Source: Hesseltinella vesiculosa (lineage: Eukaryota > Mucoromycota > Mucoromycetes > Mucorales > Cunninghamellaceae). Taken from it: a stretch of 64,000 bases of DNA. A model generated the notes under the pieces. The model was not told where the DNA came from, did no database searches, and was given only the letters and a program-made list of their open reading frames with translations. Where the stretch lies: NCBI GenBank assembly GCA_002104935.1, contig MCGT01000011.1:620001-684000 (forward strand), written 5' to 3'. Position numbers and translations under genes: made by a program. The first letter of the stretch is position 1, and the number at the start of each line of letters is the position of its first letter. Positions 12,401 to 23,439 of this stretch are shown here, piece by piece.

Positions 12401-12871
12401 AATCCTATTCCGAAAAGGGTCAGGCATTTAATTGCATGTTCTCCTTGACCCACTCCTCGGTGTTTGCTGGTTTTTCCAAGGCTTTTATGACCGTGAGTAG
12501 CAAGAATGATGAGTCTTTGCCTTGTCGCCTGGCTCATTTCTCTTTACTTTCAGAACAAGATGATCGAAGCTAACCTAGAGGATGACAAGAGTGGCGCGCC
12601 TGTGACGGCAGACAAGGTCGCGGAGGTCTTTGATGTGAGTCGAGATAGAAAGAGGTCGACGAAGAACTTTGCATTAACCTTACTTTTTCGCGACCTCTAG
12701 AACCAAATTTCCTATTCCGATTTCCGTGTGCAATATCTCGACTACCTACAGGACCTGGGCTTCAATGGGCTTGTCTCATTGTTGTACAGCAGCATTACCT
12801 CCCTCATGAAGCGCCGTAGCGATGAAAACTTACCCTCCCAGCTCGCACTTGAGCAGGACGAAGACGAATAA
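9494..12871 (+). CDS. Centromere protein I / Mis6 (inner kinetochore CCAN subunit)
   Basis: Seventeen exons are inferred: 9494-9509, 9576-9683, 9759-9887, 9951-10069, 10123-10304, 10373-10502, 10564-10671, 10770-10832, 10935-11067, 11139-11396, 11472-11536, 11600-11721, 11798-11951, 12012-12298, 12378-12492, 12554-12634, 12701-12871. All phases fit and give 746 residues, close to vertebrate CENP-I (about 750). Similarity recalled from the family covers the helical-repeat core: LYGVLFHYLTVEHTRPWTCH followed by LLYLMTQRQHVRPYRMRQL, the MPTWNGLDV segment, the FHASLSFFELVSNL segment and the C-terminal YLDYLQDLGFNGL. CENP-I is an alpha-solenoid CCAN protein bound to CENP-H/K that supports centromeric chromatin and kinetochore assembly. 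The family call rests on recognition, not a search. Exon 1 is 16 nt. Confidence 0.8.
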
Positions 12872-14247
12872 AAAAGTGAGCGTGCATTTACACCGATAGG
12901 TGTTGCATATGCAAAACCGAGCTTTCCCCACAAAATAAAAAAAGCGAAGCATCACCTGTCATACTATCAAAAATTACGGTTGATCTTTAGCTCACCGATG
13001 AAGAGCTGGATAGCATTGAATTTACATCATTAGCGTCATACTGTACATCTTGGAACCTTTTTTTTTTTTTTTTTTTGAGGTCGGATGTCTGACCAGAAAT
13101 TTTTATTTACCGATAACATAGAGACTAAGAGGCTAAAGAGGCTATGACAGGAGGTTGGAGGAGGTCAACTACGTTCATGCAGAGGTGGAAAAAAGGGATT
13201 CGTGGGAGAGCGAAGAAAGATGTCGATGGATCGAGGGCACTATATGAGGTGAGAAAGGAACGGAATGAAGAGCAGAAGCCCAATGTGCTCGCCAGAGGCC
13301 AACAATGATGGTTCTTGCCAGAAGGGAAAGGGAGACCTGCATCAGGGGTGATAGGTACTACAGTAAAATTTGTATCAAAGTTGAATATCCGAACAATGAT
13401 AAACGCGACAAACGCACTTTCTTCTTTTTTATCACCCTCTACAACCTTCGCTTCCATCGGCTCGTTGAATTGCTATGGTTAAACTCGTAAAGAGGGCTTG
13501 CCCTTTCTGTGACAAGCAAGAGCGCTTCTATGAAGCAGGAAATGTCATTCACATTGTTTGAAAGTACATAACACAACAAAGATGGGACCTATCAACGACA
13601 AGCATCGTCTCTTATTCCCAACTGCCGAAATCAAATTTAGCTGCTGCTCTTGTGATGCAACATTGGACAGCAAGGCCGAGCTTACCGAATGTTTCCCGTA
13701 GATTTTGCAAGACGATTTCAAGGCTTGCTCCAGGTTCAATCGATTCAAAAATTGACAAGTACGTCAGGGGGGGGGGGACAGTAAGACTTGATGAGTTATG
13801 CCAATGACAGGGTACCGATGCCATTGTGTTACTCCCTTCCGCCTTTGGGGTTTCAAGTTCGTTCTTGCTCTTGTTGTATATCTGACTGCTAAACGAAATA
13901 ATGGCACCTTTATTCATGATAAAAATAATTATGAGTAATTGAGACAAAGTGGAAAGGCATTCAACAAACAACCTACCGAATCCGTTTCGATGCTTAACCT
14001 TGGAAATAAAAAGGAGCAGTAGAAAAAGGGGGAAGAGAAGGGATGGGCGGCGATCAAAAAGGGCGACTTGATTTTTTTTGACACAAAAAAAAATAAAAAA
14101 TATGAAGACAACAACGGTTCAAGGCTCGGGATAATTAACCAATAAAAAGTCAACTTGAACACTGTCCTTTTCATATTGAACGGTGACTTTTATTATTTAC
14201 GACGCAACCCTAGGCATTGTACTTCTTTATCCGCTACGTACCGTGCA
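12872..14247. other. Interval between convergent genes; one weak minus-strand open frame
   Basis: About 1.4 kb separates the 3' ends of the CENP-I and Vps5 genes. A minus-strand open frame (13612-13971) ends LSIFESIEPGASLEIVLQNL and continues for a few dozen residues; it looks mildly protein-like, with a possible donor (GTAAGC) near 13681. It has no recognisable family or complete gene structure. Poly-C (13769) and long T tracts occur. No RNA gene was recognised. Confidence 0.4.
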
Positions 14248-16237
14248 CTAGTCTTTATCCCCACCGTCGCTATCCTGATCTAAAGTTTCTGTCTGTTCAA
14301 AATAAGATTCCCAGAGCGCGATGACCTAAAAGAATAAAGCGTCAGGCTCAGAAAACAAAAAAATAAAGAGGCACAACGATTACCTTTTTCTGATGGTCAA
14401 TCATGTGCTGCAGAAATGCCTCGACGCTGGCACGGAAATCCTCGACCTTTTCCTGGTCAAAGCGGTCTAGTTCGTTGCGTATTAGCTTGGATATGTCTTC
14501 GACTTCTTGCTGTGCATCGACCAAGCGCTGTTTAACCTGGCGATATAGTAAATGAAAATAATGAATAGGATATATGACCATCTCGTCCACTTTCAGTCTT
14601 CCCCACGCAAGCTGTGCCTCATTTGCCTTACCTCTTCCATTTCTTGAGCAGCAATCGTTACTTTTTCGGGTTTGATTTTTTGTTGTGATTTTAATTTGTC
14701 GTGGGCGGTTACTTTTTTCTGTAATTCCAGCTCGGTTTGTTGGTATGCCTGATATGCACGTGTACGTGCATTGAATGAGAGCTAAAGGAAGGTGGGCAAC
14801 GGTTGAGCATCCAAAAAAAAAAAAAAAGCACTTACACGAATAGAGCCAATAATACGAATGTATTCATCAATGGTATGTTCCAGAGTCAAAATATCAAACC
14901 GAGCCTATGCGTATAAAAAAATAAATCAGTGGTCCACGATACTTCTTTTGAGCAACCCTTCTCCTCTGACATACCTGCTCTTCATGCAGTTCCTTGAGCT
15001 CCTTCTGTATGTTGCCGAGGACAGTGAGGTGGACTGAGAGGTTGCGGTTGAGTTCAGCAGAGGCAAGAGGGAACATGCTTTCACCGAATTCAAAGCTGGC
15101 AGCGCCAAGCTCCTTCCGCTGTTTGACCAGGGCCTCGACGCTCTTCATCAACGCTTTCAGTTGTGCTTCCAAGGTATCCAATTGGGTCTTTTTGGTGATA
15201 AACCAGTCGTCCGTCTCGATGAATTTTGCAAACGGGTTTGCACCTGCATTCGACAGCGTTTCACTGAATGACCGCATAAATCCTAGTTTGGGCATGTCCG
15301 GCTCTGTCCGTTTCGTCCGCTTCTACAAAAAAAAAAAGAAGAATGGAGGCTCAGCTGACGTATCACACTTGCCCATAGACGTTTCTTCATCTTTACCTCG
15401 CTGTTGAAGGATTCGCTTTCCAAAAACACTTTCAGATCAGGGTCACCATGGAGCATGGGGTGGGTGACGATTTTCCGTAGGCAGCGTTCCAGGGCAATCC
15501 GCCTTGATTCGACAAACTCATCTTGAAAACGTCCCAAGGCATGCTTTTCAGGCACGGGCGGCACGATCACACCCGGGTTGCCAAAGGTCAGTTGGTTGTA
15601 GAGCCATAAGAAGTCGCGATACCGTCGAGCCACCACCATTTCAGACGAACGAAACGCAGGTGAATCCGTCTAAGGTGTACCAAAGGAGGAAGAAAATGGG
15701 TCTGAGCGGTGAAAAGAATGGGGAGAGGTGAAACGTACCTTTGTTTTCACCTTGTAGACAATATGAGCATTGATGGCATCGCCAACCTTTTGAGGATCTT
15801 CAACGGACACTTCAAAGTAAGGGCGCTGGTATTGTTCAACAATCTCTGACGGTTCATCAGCCTAAAGTTGGGAATGGAAAGCGAATGAACAAGGCCGTGT
15901 GAGCAAGGTGCTTCGCATCATTATTATTTTTATTTTTTGCTTTGTCGCTTACAATGTCAGATGCCAGAGAAACTGCAGGCTGGTCGAAGGCTGACACGTC
16001 TTCTAATGGCTGCTCTTCAGAGGGTTGCTCGTCGTCTGGCTGACATAGCTGCACAGGGAGATCACGCTGGGGCTCATCCGTGGGCGTCCCATCGGTTTCA
16101 GTGGTATCAGGTGGAGGTGGATGGCTGTCTTGTTGCTGCCAAGGATCTTGCGGGAATGTATCATTGGAGGCAGGTAGATCTTGGAAAGGATTTACTTCTA
16201 ACGCATCGTCAAATTTAGGGCTCGCAGCTCCATCCAT
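14248..16237 (-). CDS. VPS5: Sorting nexin V (Vps5/SNX1), PX-BAR retromer subunit
   Basis: Eight exons on the minus strand, every intron in phase 0: 16237-15953, 15861-15739, 15669-15397, 15322-14975, 14904-14836, 14781-14632, 14536-14384, 14325-14248; 492 residues. An acidic, Pro-rich, disordered N terminus (about 95 residues) precedes a PX domain: RRYRDFLWLYNQL carries the basic residues that bind phosphatidylinositol 3-phosphate, followed by PPVPEKHALGRF and a LKVFLESE-type end. A C-terminal helical BAR domain (about 200 residues) runs from FAKFIETDDWFITKKT to the acidic last residues. Vps5 pairs with Vps17-type nexins to tubulate endosomal membrane in retromer retrograde transport to the Golgi. 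Length is shorter than yeast Vps5 and close to mammalian SNX1. The ATG at 16237 is chosen because it opens the acidic N terminus. Confidence 0.92.
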
Positions 16238-16456
16238 ATGCACAAAAAAATAAAGCTTCTTGAAAAAGACACGAAGAAAGAGCCTGAAAAAAAAAAAAGA
16301 AACGAGCGCTATTCTTTTTTGAAGGTCAGGTGCACCATTCAGAAAAGTCGAGGGAGCGTGCACGTGGTTTTTCTAGTTGAACAAAAGACTGTAGGAAACT
16401 TTTTTATTAAAACTTTTTTTTTAAAAAAAAGTCTGCAGAGAGGGGAGGGCAATAGA

Positions 16457-18257
16457 TTATTCTTCTTCCAAGACTTCTTCTTCTTCAAGATAGTCTTCAT
16501 CTTCAAGATATTCATCATCGGCAGTAGCATCCTAAAGGGAGAAAGATGAGAGGTCAGCCATGCTTACAGCGAAGGGTGTCAAAGACTTACTTGGTATTGT
16601 TGGTATTCAGAGACAAGATCGTGCATGTTGGATTCGGATTCGGTGAATTCCATTTCGTCCATACCTTCACCGGTGAACCAGTGCAAGAAAGCCTTGCGAC
16701 GGAACATGGCGGAGAATTGGTCGTTGACACGTTGGAATAATTCTTGGATGGCAGTGCTGTTACCAATGAAGGTACCGCTCATCTTGAGGCCAACAGGGGG
16801 GATATCACACAAGGAGGTCTTGACGCTGTTGGGGATCCATTCAACAAAGAAGGAAGAGTTCTTTTGTTGCACAGCCAACATTTGGTTTTCGACTTCCTTG
16901 GTGGACAAGCGACCACGGAAGATGGTGGCGGCAGTCAAGTAGCGACCGTGGCGAGGGTCAGAGGCAGCCATCATGTTGCGAGCATCAAACATTTGAGCAG
17001 TCAATTCAGGCACAGACAAGTTGCGGTATTGTTGGGAGTTGAAGGCGGTCAAAGGAGCAAAACCAACCATGAAGAAGTGGAGACGAGGGAAAGGCACTGA
17101 CCAAAAAAAAATATGAGCCAACCATCGTGATGCTCCATCTCAGGGCTTACCCATGTTGACAAACAATTTGCGCAGATCCGAGTTAAGTTGACCGGGGAAA
17201 CGCAAAGAGGTGGACACACCAGACATGACGGCGGAGACCAATTGGTTCAATTCACCATAACCGGGGTTGGTCAATTTGAGAGTGCGGAAACAGATATCAT
17301 ACAAGGCTTCGTTGTCGATACAGAAAGTGGCGTCACAGTTTTCGACCAATTGGTGGACGGACAGGACAGCGTTGTAAGGTTCCACAACGGTATCAGAAAC
17401 CTTGGGCGAGGGTACAACAGAGTAGGTACACAACATACGATCAGGGTATTCTTCACGGATCTTGGACAACAAAAGCGAACCCAAACCGGAACCAGTACCA
17501 CCACCAAGAGAGTGGGCCAGTTGGAAACCTTGCAGACAGTCAGTGTGTTCAGCTTCCTTGCGCACGATATCCATGATGGATTCGACCAATTCAGCACCTT
17601 CGGTATAATAACCCTAAAATAAACGAATAAAAAAATAGTGAGTGTCTCTCTCGAAAAAAAAAAAAAAAAATACTTACACGAGCCCAGGAGTTACCAGCAC
17701 CAGATTGACCATAGACAAAGTTATCAGGGCGGTAAAGCTTACCATAAGGGCTGGAGCGCACAGCATCCATCGTGGCAGGTTCCAAATCCACCAACACAGC
17801 TCTGAATTAGAAAAAATAAGGGGGGGGGGAAGGATGAGAACGGGCGTTTACCCCACAACCATCTTTGTTCCTGTTTTTTGTTTGTTTTGCATCCCACCAC
17901 ATACCTGGGCACGTATTGACCACCTGAGCCTTCGTTGTAGTAAACGTTGATACGTTCCAATTGGAGGTCGTTGTCACCAGAGTATTGACCGTTACCATCT
18001 AGGCCGTGTTCTTGCGAGATGGTTTCCCAAAACTTTTGACCAATCTACAAGATGAAAAGAAAAAGGTGAATAAAAAATGTTATTTTTTATATTGCATGTT
18101 CATCATTTACTTGGTTACCACATTGACCTTTATGGATAATAAAAAAAAAAAGATGATGGTGAGTCGACCATCCCTTTTTCATCTTTCTTGATTTAACCTC
18201 GCTCCTCTATTCTAAATCCTTCATCTTACCGGCTTGCACATGGATAATTTCTCTCAT
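16457..18257 (-). CDS. Beta-tubulin
   Basis: Seven exons on the minus strand: 18257-18230, 18127-18111, 18044-17905, 17801-17678, 17613-17151, 17096-16591, 16531-16457; 450 residues. The start [15 protein letters not shown] (the tubulin MREI autoregulatory peptide) is assembled across exon 1 and a 17-nt exon 2. The GTP-binding loop [28 protein letters not shown] and the C-terminal [19 protein letters not shown] are all canonical. The acidic tail is encoded by its own last exon (24 residues, with a Tyr-Leu-Glu repeat). It forms microtubules with alpha-tubulin. Introns clustered in the first 100 codons are usual for fungal beta-tubulin genes. The gene lies about 220 nt upstream of VPS5 in the same direction. 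Confidence 0.98.
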
Positions 18258-19049
18258 GATGATATATTAATACGAAATAAGGTTGGCTACAAAAAAAAAA
18301 GAAAACGAGAAAAAGAGAAAAGAGGAAAAAAAAAGGAGAGTTGGGCAACACACAAAAAAAAAAGGGGAGACGAGAGGTTTTTGACGTGCCTTGAGCTAAA
18401 CTCCGCACCCTAAACAATTGATTTGTTACTGTTTTTTGCATCTCACCATTCTCCCCTGCTTGACTCCCTTTCTCCCTTTTCTCTGCTCCCTGAGTTTTGT
18501 TGCTTATGATCTCTTACAAGGTAGGCATCCCTTTTCATTCTTTTTTATGCTCATCATCAAATCACTTCGATATGGAAGGAATGCTGCCGAGCTATTTGAT
18601 TCCCCGTTCCACCGCATCACGAGCCCGTTGACCAAATTAGGCACAGCCGGCTGACGGCTGTCTCGAAAAAGCGGCGAGGCACTCTTCCTTTTCGCTCAAA
18701 AATAATTTAACCAACGTCCTGGGCACCCCACTTGCTGATGACAATTTCAAAATCAAAACATTGGCGCTTTTTCATGCCATGCATGATCCAAAATAGTCTT
18801 CCAAAGAAAAATAAAAAAAAAAGGAAGAGCTTGCCAGTCACATGACCCTTGATAATCCCGCTTCATGCTCAACGTGTCGAAGCACTTTTTCCAGCTTTTT
18901 ATTCTTCGTTCCACTGATTTGATCACTACCCGCATCCCAACCTTTTTTTTTTTTTTTTACCTATTCGAATGTGAAAGAGAACATTGAAAAAAAACGGATG
19001 CCCGTAACCTCGAGGTTGGAATCACCCCCAGTTAGGGTGATCACCACGT
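18258..19049. other. Upstream region of beta-tubulin, no gene seen
   Basis: T/C-rich sequence with long homopolymers (18290-18365, 18940-18960). It presumably includes the beta-tubulin promoter; no clear TATA element and no open frame with a family signature. Confidence 0.5.
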
Positions 19050-21290
19050 TTTTTTTATTTTTTTTTTTCGTAGCGTAACAATGAGCTACCGAGAATAAAA
19101 ATAACACTGTACTTCCTTGCTTCTCTTATAAAAAGGAAAGGTGCATTTGCCATGCAAGTTTCTACCAAATGCGATGCCTCCTCTGACAACAATGGACCAA
19201 TCAGTTTGTTGCTGCCCTGGTAAACCATCTCCGTCAAATATTGTTTCCCGCAACCTTCTCTTCTTTCCGTATAAAATTCTACCATCACTTCACATACCGC
19301 CTGAACCAGGGATGTTCATTCCCGTTCATTTCATTTATTTCTGGTACGTTTCGATGCCAGAAGCTCCATCGCATCACCGTCCCACTGCAAAATATCTATC
19401 GTTTTTGTAGGAATGGACTGGCTCCACCGACCAGGTGTCGTCATGGTTGATTGGAAGCCAATCCATGCTACTGCTTTCTTAGCCTGTTGTTCATTTCCGT
19501 TGATCGATCTGTCAACGACAAATGTTTTGCAGCGATACTGCCATCCTAGGCAGTAAATCAGTGTGCGCCCAAAGGGCTTTTGGTACCTGCGCTGTCGTTG
19601 ATAGCTCAGTGTGAATGAATCTTGCTCCTTGCCATAATTGAGCCTATTCCTCATAACCTTGAGCATATTATTTCATACGACGTATACTCGTCCGCAGGCA
19701 AATCACTGACTTTTGGACTTTTGCCCAAATTTTGAAAAAAAAAAAAAAAAAAATTAAGCAGGTATAAACATGCCTGCCTGACCAAATGAATTAATGTGCC
19801 ATTTTACAAAAGGCAGGATCGCTTATGCTGAATTGATGCTAGAAAATTCACACCGATTGGTAGTGGCTGTCCAGCCTATTTGTGCCAGTTTAAAAATGAC
19901 ACCTCGAATCTCTCGGCTTCTTGAGCCAACATTCAGTCACCGTCATGCCCGCCGGATTGCCGCTTTGAACTCAACGGCCGTAGGAGCTGCTCCAGGCTCT
20001 TCGAATCGCGTATGCTGTACATAAATCAAGTAACAATGAATGAAAGATAGCACTCAGGCTTCCTAATAATGGTTGGCAAACTGCAATGCATGCAAAGTGG
20101 GCAGTGGCCTGGATGGACCCGGCGCAAGAGACCTCTTTTTTTTCCGGCTGGTTGCACGACAGCTGTGAGACCTGCCGAATTGGACAGCATAGTTAGCATC
20201 TGCATGACAGCAACACTTGTCTCCGGATCAATCTTTACGTTCCTTCTTCCGTTCTACTTTCATTCTTCAAGGATTACTTGTCTTTCTGAAAGTATCAAAG
20301 AGAAACTGGCTTTTGACCTTCACCATGAAAGGGGAGCTTCTGATTGGCCACACTCCTTCACCGTCACAATTGTTTCAATAAAAAAGGCGGTTTCGGTAAA
20401 CAACCCATTTTCTTTTTTTTTTTCATCATCATCTGATCATATCACCACTTAAACGTCAACGGTCACTTGTGTGCTACTAGGATTCTCCCGACTTTTGGAA
20501 CCCTCGATCCACACATAAAAAAAGATCCGAAGTTGCCTACGGGCTATACTGTCCCTGTATGTTGGGGGGTGCTGCAGGTATTTTTCAACCCTCTTGAGGT
20601 GCATCCGACTAGCAAACAATGATGATGGGCATTTTGCGGAATGCCTGATGACACCAAGATAAATAAGAGCATCGAACCAAAACCGCACCTCTTGATTGCG
20701 CACTTGGAGCAAGTCCATTGGTTTCAAGTTCTCGACCATGCTTTTGGTCGTCTCTTGGTAAAAGTCGCCTTTTGCCTCGGCGTGTTACTGTCAAGTTCTT
20801 CCTCCAATGGTGGTTTACTGTCATTGATTCAAGTTTGTTCGGGCTATTTCCCATTCCTACCAAAGCAAATGGGCCATCGTAGAAGTCTTTGGTGCTCAGA
20901 TTCTTCCCTTTCAGGGCTGATGGAGCGTTTGGTTTTGACAAGTTTGGATTAACTGTGGTTTCTTGCCGTTTGAGAATATCATGGCCGACTTGATCTTTGC
21001 AATGCGACAATGGGATCACTCCCATTTAGCATTCAAAGATATCGCTGCTAGCCCAAGTTTGTCCTTTTGCTGCCTTGGGCTACCTCCTTTGATGCCATGC
21101 GACGCTGGTGAGCTAACAGCTACCATGGATGTTCACTGGGGCCGAGGTTTTTGCAACTGGACGTGCAGCGCATTCAAGCCAAACCGACCTTGGATGGTTT
21201 CCCCCCTGGTCAGCAAGATCTGTGCCAAGAGACCCCATCAAGAAGGGTTATGCAAGATCTTTGGGATTCCATTTTCAGGATGACATGGAA
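19050..21290 (-). pseudogene. Decayed protein-coding sequence of unknown family (several fragments)
   Basis: Minus-strand translation gives successive protein-like pieces broken by stops and frame changes: about 21000-20840 (STKDFYDGPFALVGMGNSPN), 20739-20449 (RFWFDALIYLGVIRH and later RRQLRIFFYVWIEGSK), about 20260-20040 (AGKKRGLLRRVHPGHC with a following CPLCMHC-like Cys cluster) and 19666-19331 (RTLIYCLGWQYRCKTFVVDR). None matches a family I recognise, and no consistent exon structure joins them. Composition and orientation suggest a single degraded gene or transposable element read right to left. No terminal repeats were found by eye. Confidence 0.3.
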
Positions 21291-22496
21291 GCAAAGCAAG
21301 AAAAGTGTGTCCGTTTCTCCCTAGTCCTTGGCTTGTGTTGTGCCCGCCGGAGCTGTGCCCCAGGGCAGCAATGATGGTGTTCTGCCAGATGTATTTTTGA
21401 CAAACTCTACGTCTGGGTCCCCCCCGCTATTTTCTGGACTTTATTGGGCTACCCTTCTTGCTTCCATCGACCAAGTTTTTTTTATCTGAATCAACAGACC
21501 CTCACTGGAGTACTGTGGAAGACTCAACACCTGGTGAGGTGGCCATCCTAGCTGTGCCCTGCTCAGACCGGTCATGGGGTGGCTGTGGTTTCTCTCGGTC
21601 ACTAAAAGGTGAAAAGAAACTCCATTTAGCTCAGTGGTGATCGTTGATAAGTTGGCGGCGGCCGTGATTAAAAGGCTAACAGTGCGTGTGGTATAACTTG
21701 TTTATGACTCGTTATACAGCGTCCGTGTCGGCCTGGTCGTCGTCAAATTAGGGTAGAAATGAATAGGATAGAACTATTGCTCTTTCGTTTTTTTTTTTTA
21801 GCTTTTTTTTTTTTTTTTAGTTTTTTATTTATTAAGGGAGAAAGGGGGGACGGACGTGGACGTCAACTACCTCCTCGTGGTCACGTCTGGGCAACCAATC
21901 TTGGGCCGAAAGTTGACAACCCTGTCTCTCTCATTTTTTTTCATAGGCACACTCTTGGCTTACTTACGGCTGATTTTGGCTCACTTTGGCTCACTTATAC
22001 GACTCGTCTAATCCTGGTAATGAAGAATCCACTTCCTCTTCTACTTGATAGCAATTGCCATTTGCCAGTGGCTACGGTTTTGTTTTTCCTTTGCCACATA
22101 AATTGGAATAAAAAGCGACAAGTAGTTCATCGACAGCGTCAGATCGTTTCCATGGCGCTGGTAAGCACTCCGTTTTCGGAGCAGCGGGGCACGGGCATCG
22201 TAAAGCGATCGGCCATGATGACATTGCAAGAGGATTTCTTGCTTTGGAGCTGGCTGGGGTCAGCAAGGCGGATTTGGTGGAACATCGAAGCAAGCAGACC
22301 AAAGTACGTTTGGCCATTTTACCTTGACACCATAATCCTCTTTATAAAAGATTTCATTCTCAAAGAAATGACGACGATTGTGTGAAAAGCATATCCTTGA
22401 ACGCTGTTGGACTCAATATGATCACTGTGAAACCCTCTCCACTTTTTCATTATTACATTATAAAAAAAAAACCGCCTAAATAGCAGACGGCATTCA
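21291..22496. other. Non-coding interval with one unassigned open frame at about 22110-22327
   Basis: Mostly T-rich sequence without a recognised gene. On the plus strand, one frame from about 22110 (no ATG) to a TGA near 22327 is protein-like: it includes SDRFHGAGKHSVFGAAGHGH and LALELAGVSKADLVEHRSK. It could be a last exon or a relic; no upstream exon could be joined in frame. Confidence 0.35.
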
Positions 22497-22640
22497 CTTC
22501 TTAAATAACAAGAAACCATCACATCCACTTCTTAAATAACAAGAAGCCATCACATCCACTTCTTAAATAACAAGAAGCCATCACATCCACTTCTTAAATA
22601 ACAAGAAGCCATCACATTCTCTTCTTACAAAACAAGAAGA
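22497..22640. repeat. 31-bp tandem repeat, about 4.5 copies, each with a hairpin
   Basis: Copies start at 22497, 22528, 22559 and 22590, with a diverged partial copy at 22621. Each unit begins CTTCTTAAATAACAAGAAG, a 6-bp inverted repeat (CTTCTT/AAGAAG) with a 7-nt loop, followed by a 12-nt linker (CCATCACATCCA). Copies 2-4 are identical and copy 1 differs by one base in the stem. The repeat lies about 190 nt upstream of the small gene at 22824. Confidence 0.9.
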
Positions 22641-22823
22641 ATAGAAGAGAAATTTTCTTCACCGTCTTTTTATATCCGAAAAAGGAAAAAGATCAATCAT
22701 CGGCACGCTGGGATATTTTTTCACTCGTCGTTTTTTCTCTACTCTTTTCATTACTTTTCAATGTGTAAATCTTGCTTTAAGCCACAATATCAAGTTATCT
22801 GAAAGGGGGATGTTCTAGTCAAC

Positions 22824-23420
22824 ATGGATGGCCGCGAAATCTTTCATATATTGATGTCCTGCTCAGCGGCAAAGCCCATGCACGTTGCAAAACCTGCTCA
22901 ACAAATGTAAGACAAGCACCTCTTGAACTAGCGCTCTTAGCATATTTCTTATGTTTGGTAGATTCTATTTTCTTCATTTTTCCACGGAAGAAGATGCTGC
23001 CACGATTTTCTACTTCCATGGCTTGAAGGGACCCAACCTTTTGTCGCTGTGCTAGTCCAATCGTGCCTACAACTGCATCACCTGCTGCTGATTCTCCTGT
23101 CCCTACACCGCGCATAACGACAGTGACAACGCCTACCTCACTTGATGTTGCTGCACCCCCAACTCCAACCCCAAGCTCGACCTCTGTCGCCTCACCTCCT
23201 GCAACTTCTACAACAGCAAATGCAAAGAGAAAGGCACCGTAAGAAATCAAGTCAGATGAATCGATCCATGTTCAGTGTAACTTTCTTTTTTCACAGTTGG
23301 TTGGAATCGCTTGCACAAACCAAGGGATTGCTTGACGAGGAAATTAAGGACTTGGAGAAGCATCTTGCTCATTTGAAAGAAAAACGACAAAAAATTGACG
23401 AATTGCTGACCTATGAATGA
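22824..23420 (+). CDS. Small unrecognised protein with C-terminal coiled coil (possibly frameshifted)
   Basis: Candidate exons: 22824-22906 (MDGREIFHILMSCSAAKPMH), a second from about 22961 (FYFLHFSTEEDAATIFYFHG) and a last exon from about 23297 to the stop at 23420 (WLESLAQTKGLLDEEIKDLE, then a Lys/Glu-rich heptad region). A Ser/Thr/Pro-rich linker lies between. Between the HGLKGP segment and the linker the frame shifts by one base with no plausible intron, so the gene may be broken or the sequence may contain an indel. The C-terminal 40 residues would form a coiled coil. Family unknown. It ends tail-to-tail with the Fanzor relic, about 20 nt away. Confidence 0.35.
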
Positions 23421-23439
23421 TTTACACTTTTTAAAAACA

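Noticed and set aside
9494..12871. Gamma-tubulin complex component
   Set aside because: The alpha-solenoid with the LLYLMTQRQHVRPYRMRQL region fits CENP-I/Mis6; no GRIP motifs were seen.
21628..21700. tRNA-like A box (TTTAGCTCAGTGGT)
   Set aside because: No B box (GGTTCGAATC type) follows and no cloverleaf can be drawn.
22497..22640. CRISPR-like array
   Set aside because: The intervening 12-nt stretches are the same in every unit, so there are no unique spacers; it is a simple tandem repeat in a nuclear fungal genome.
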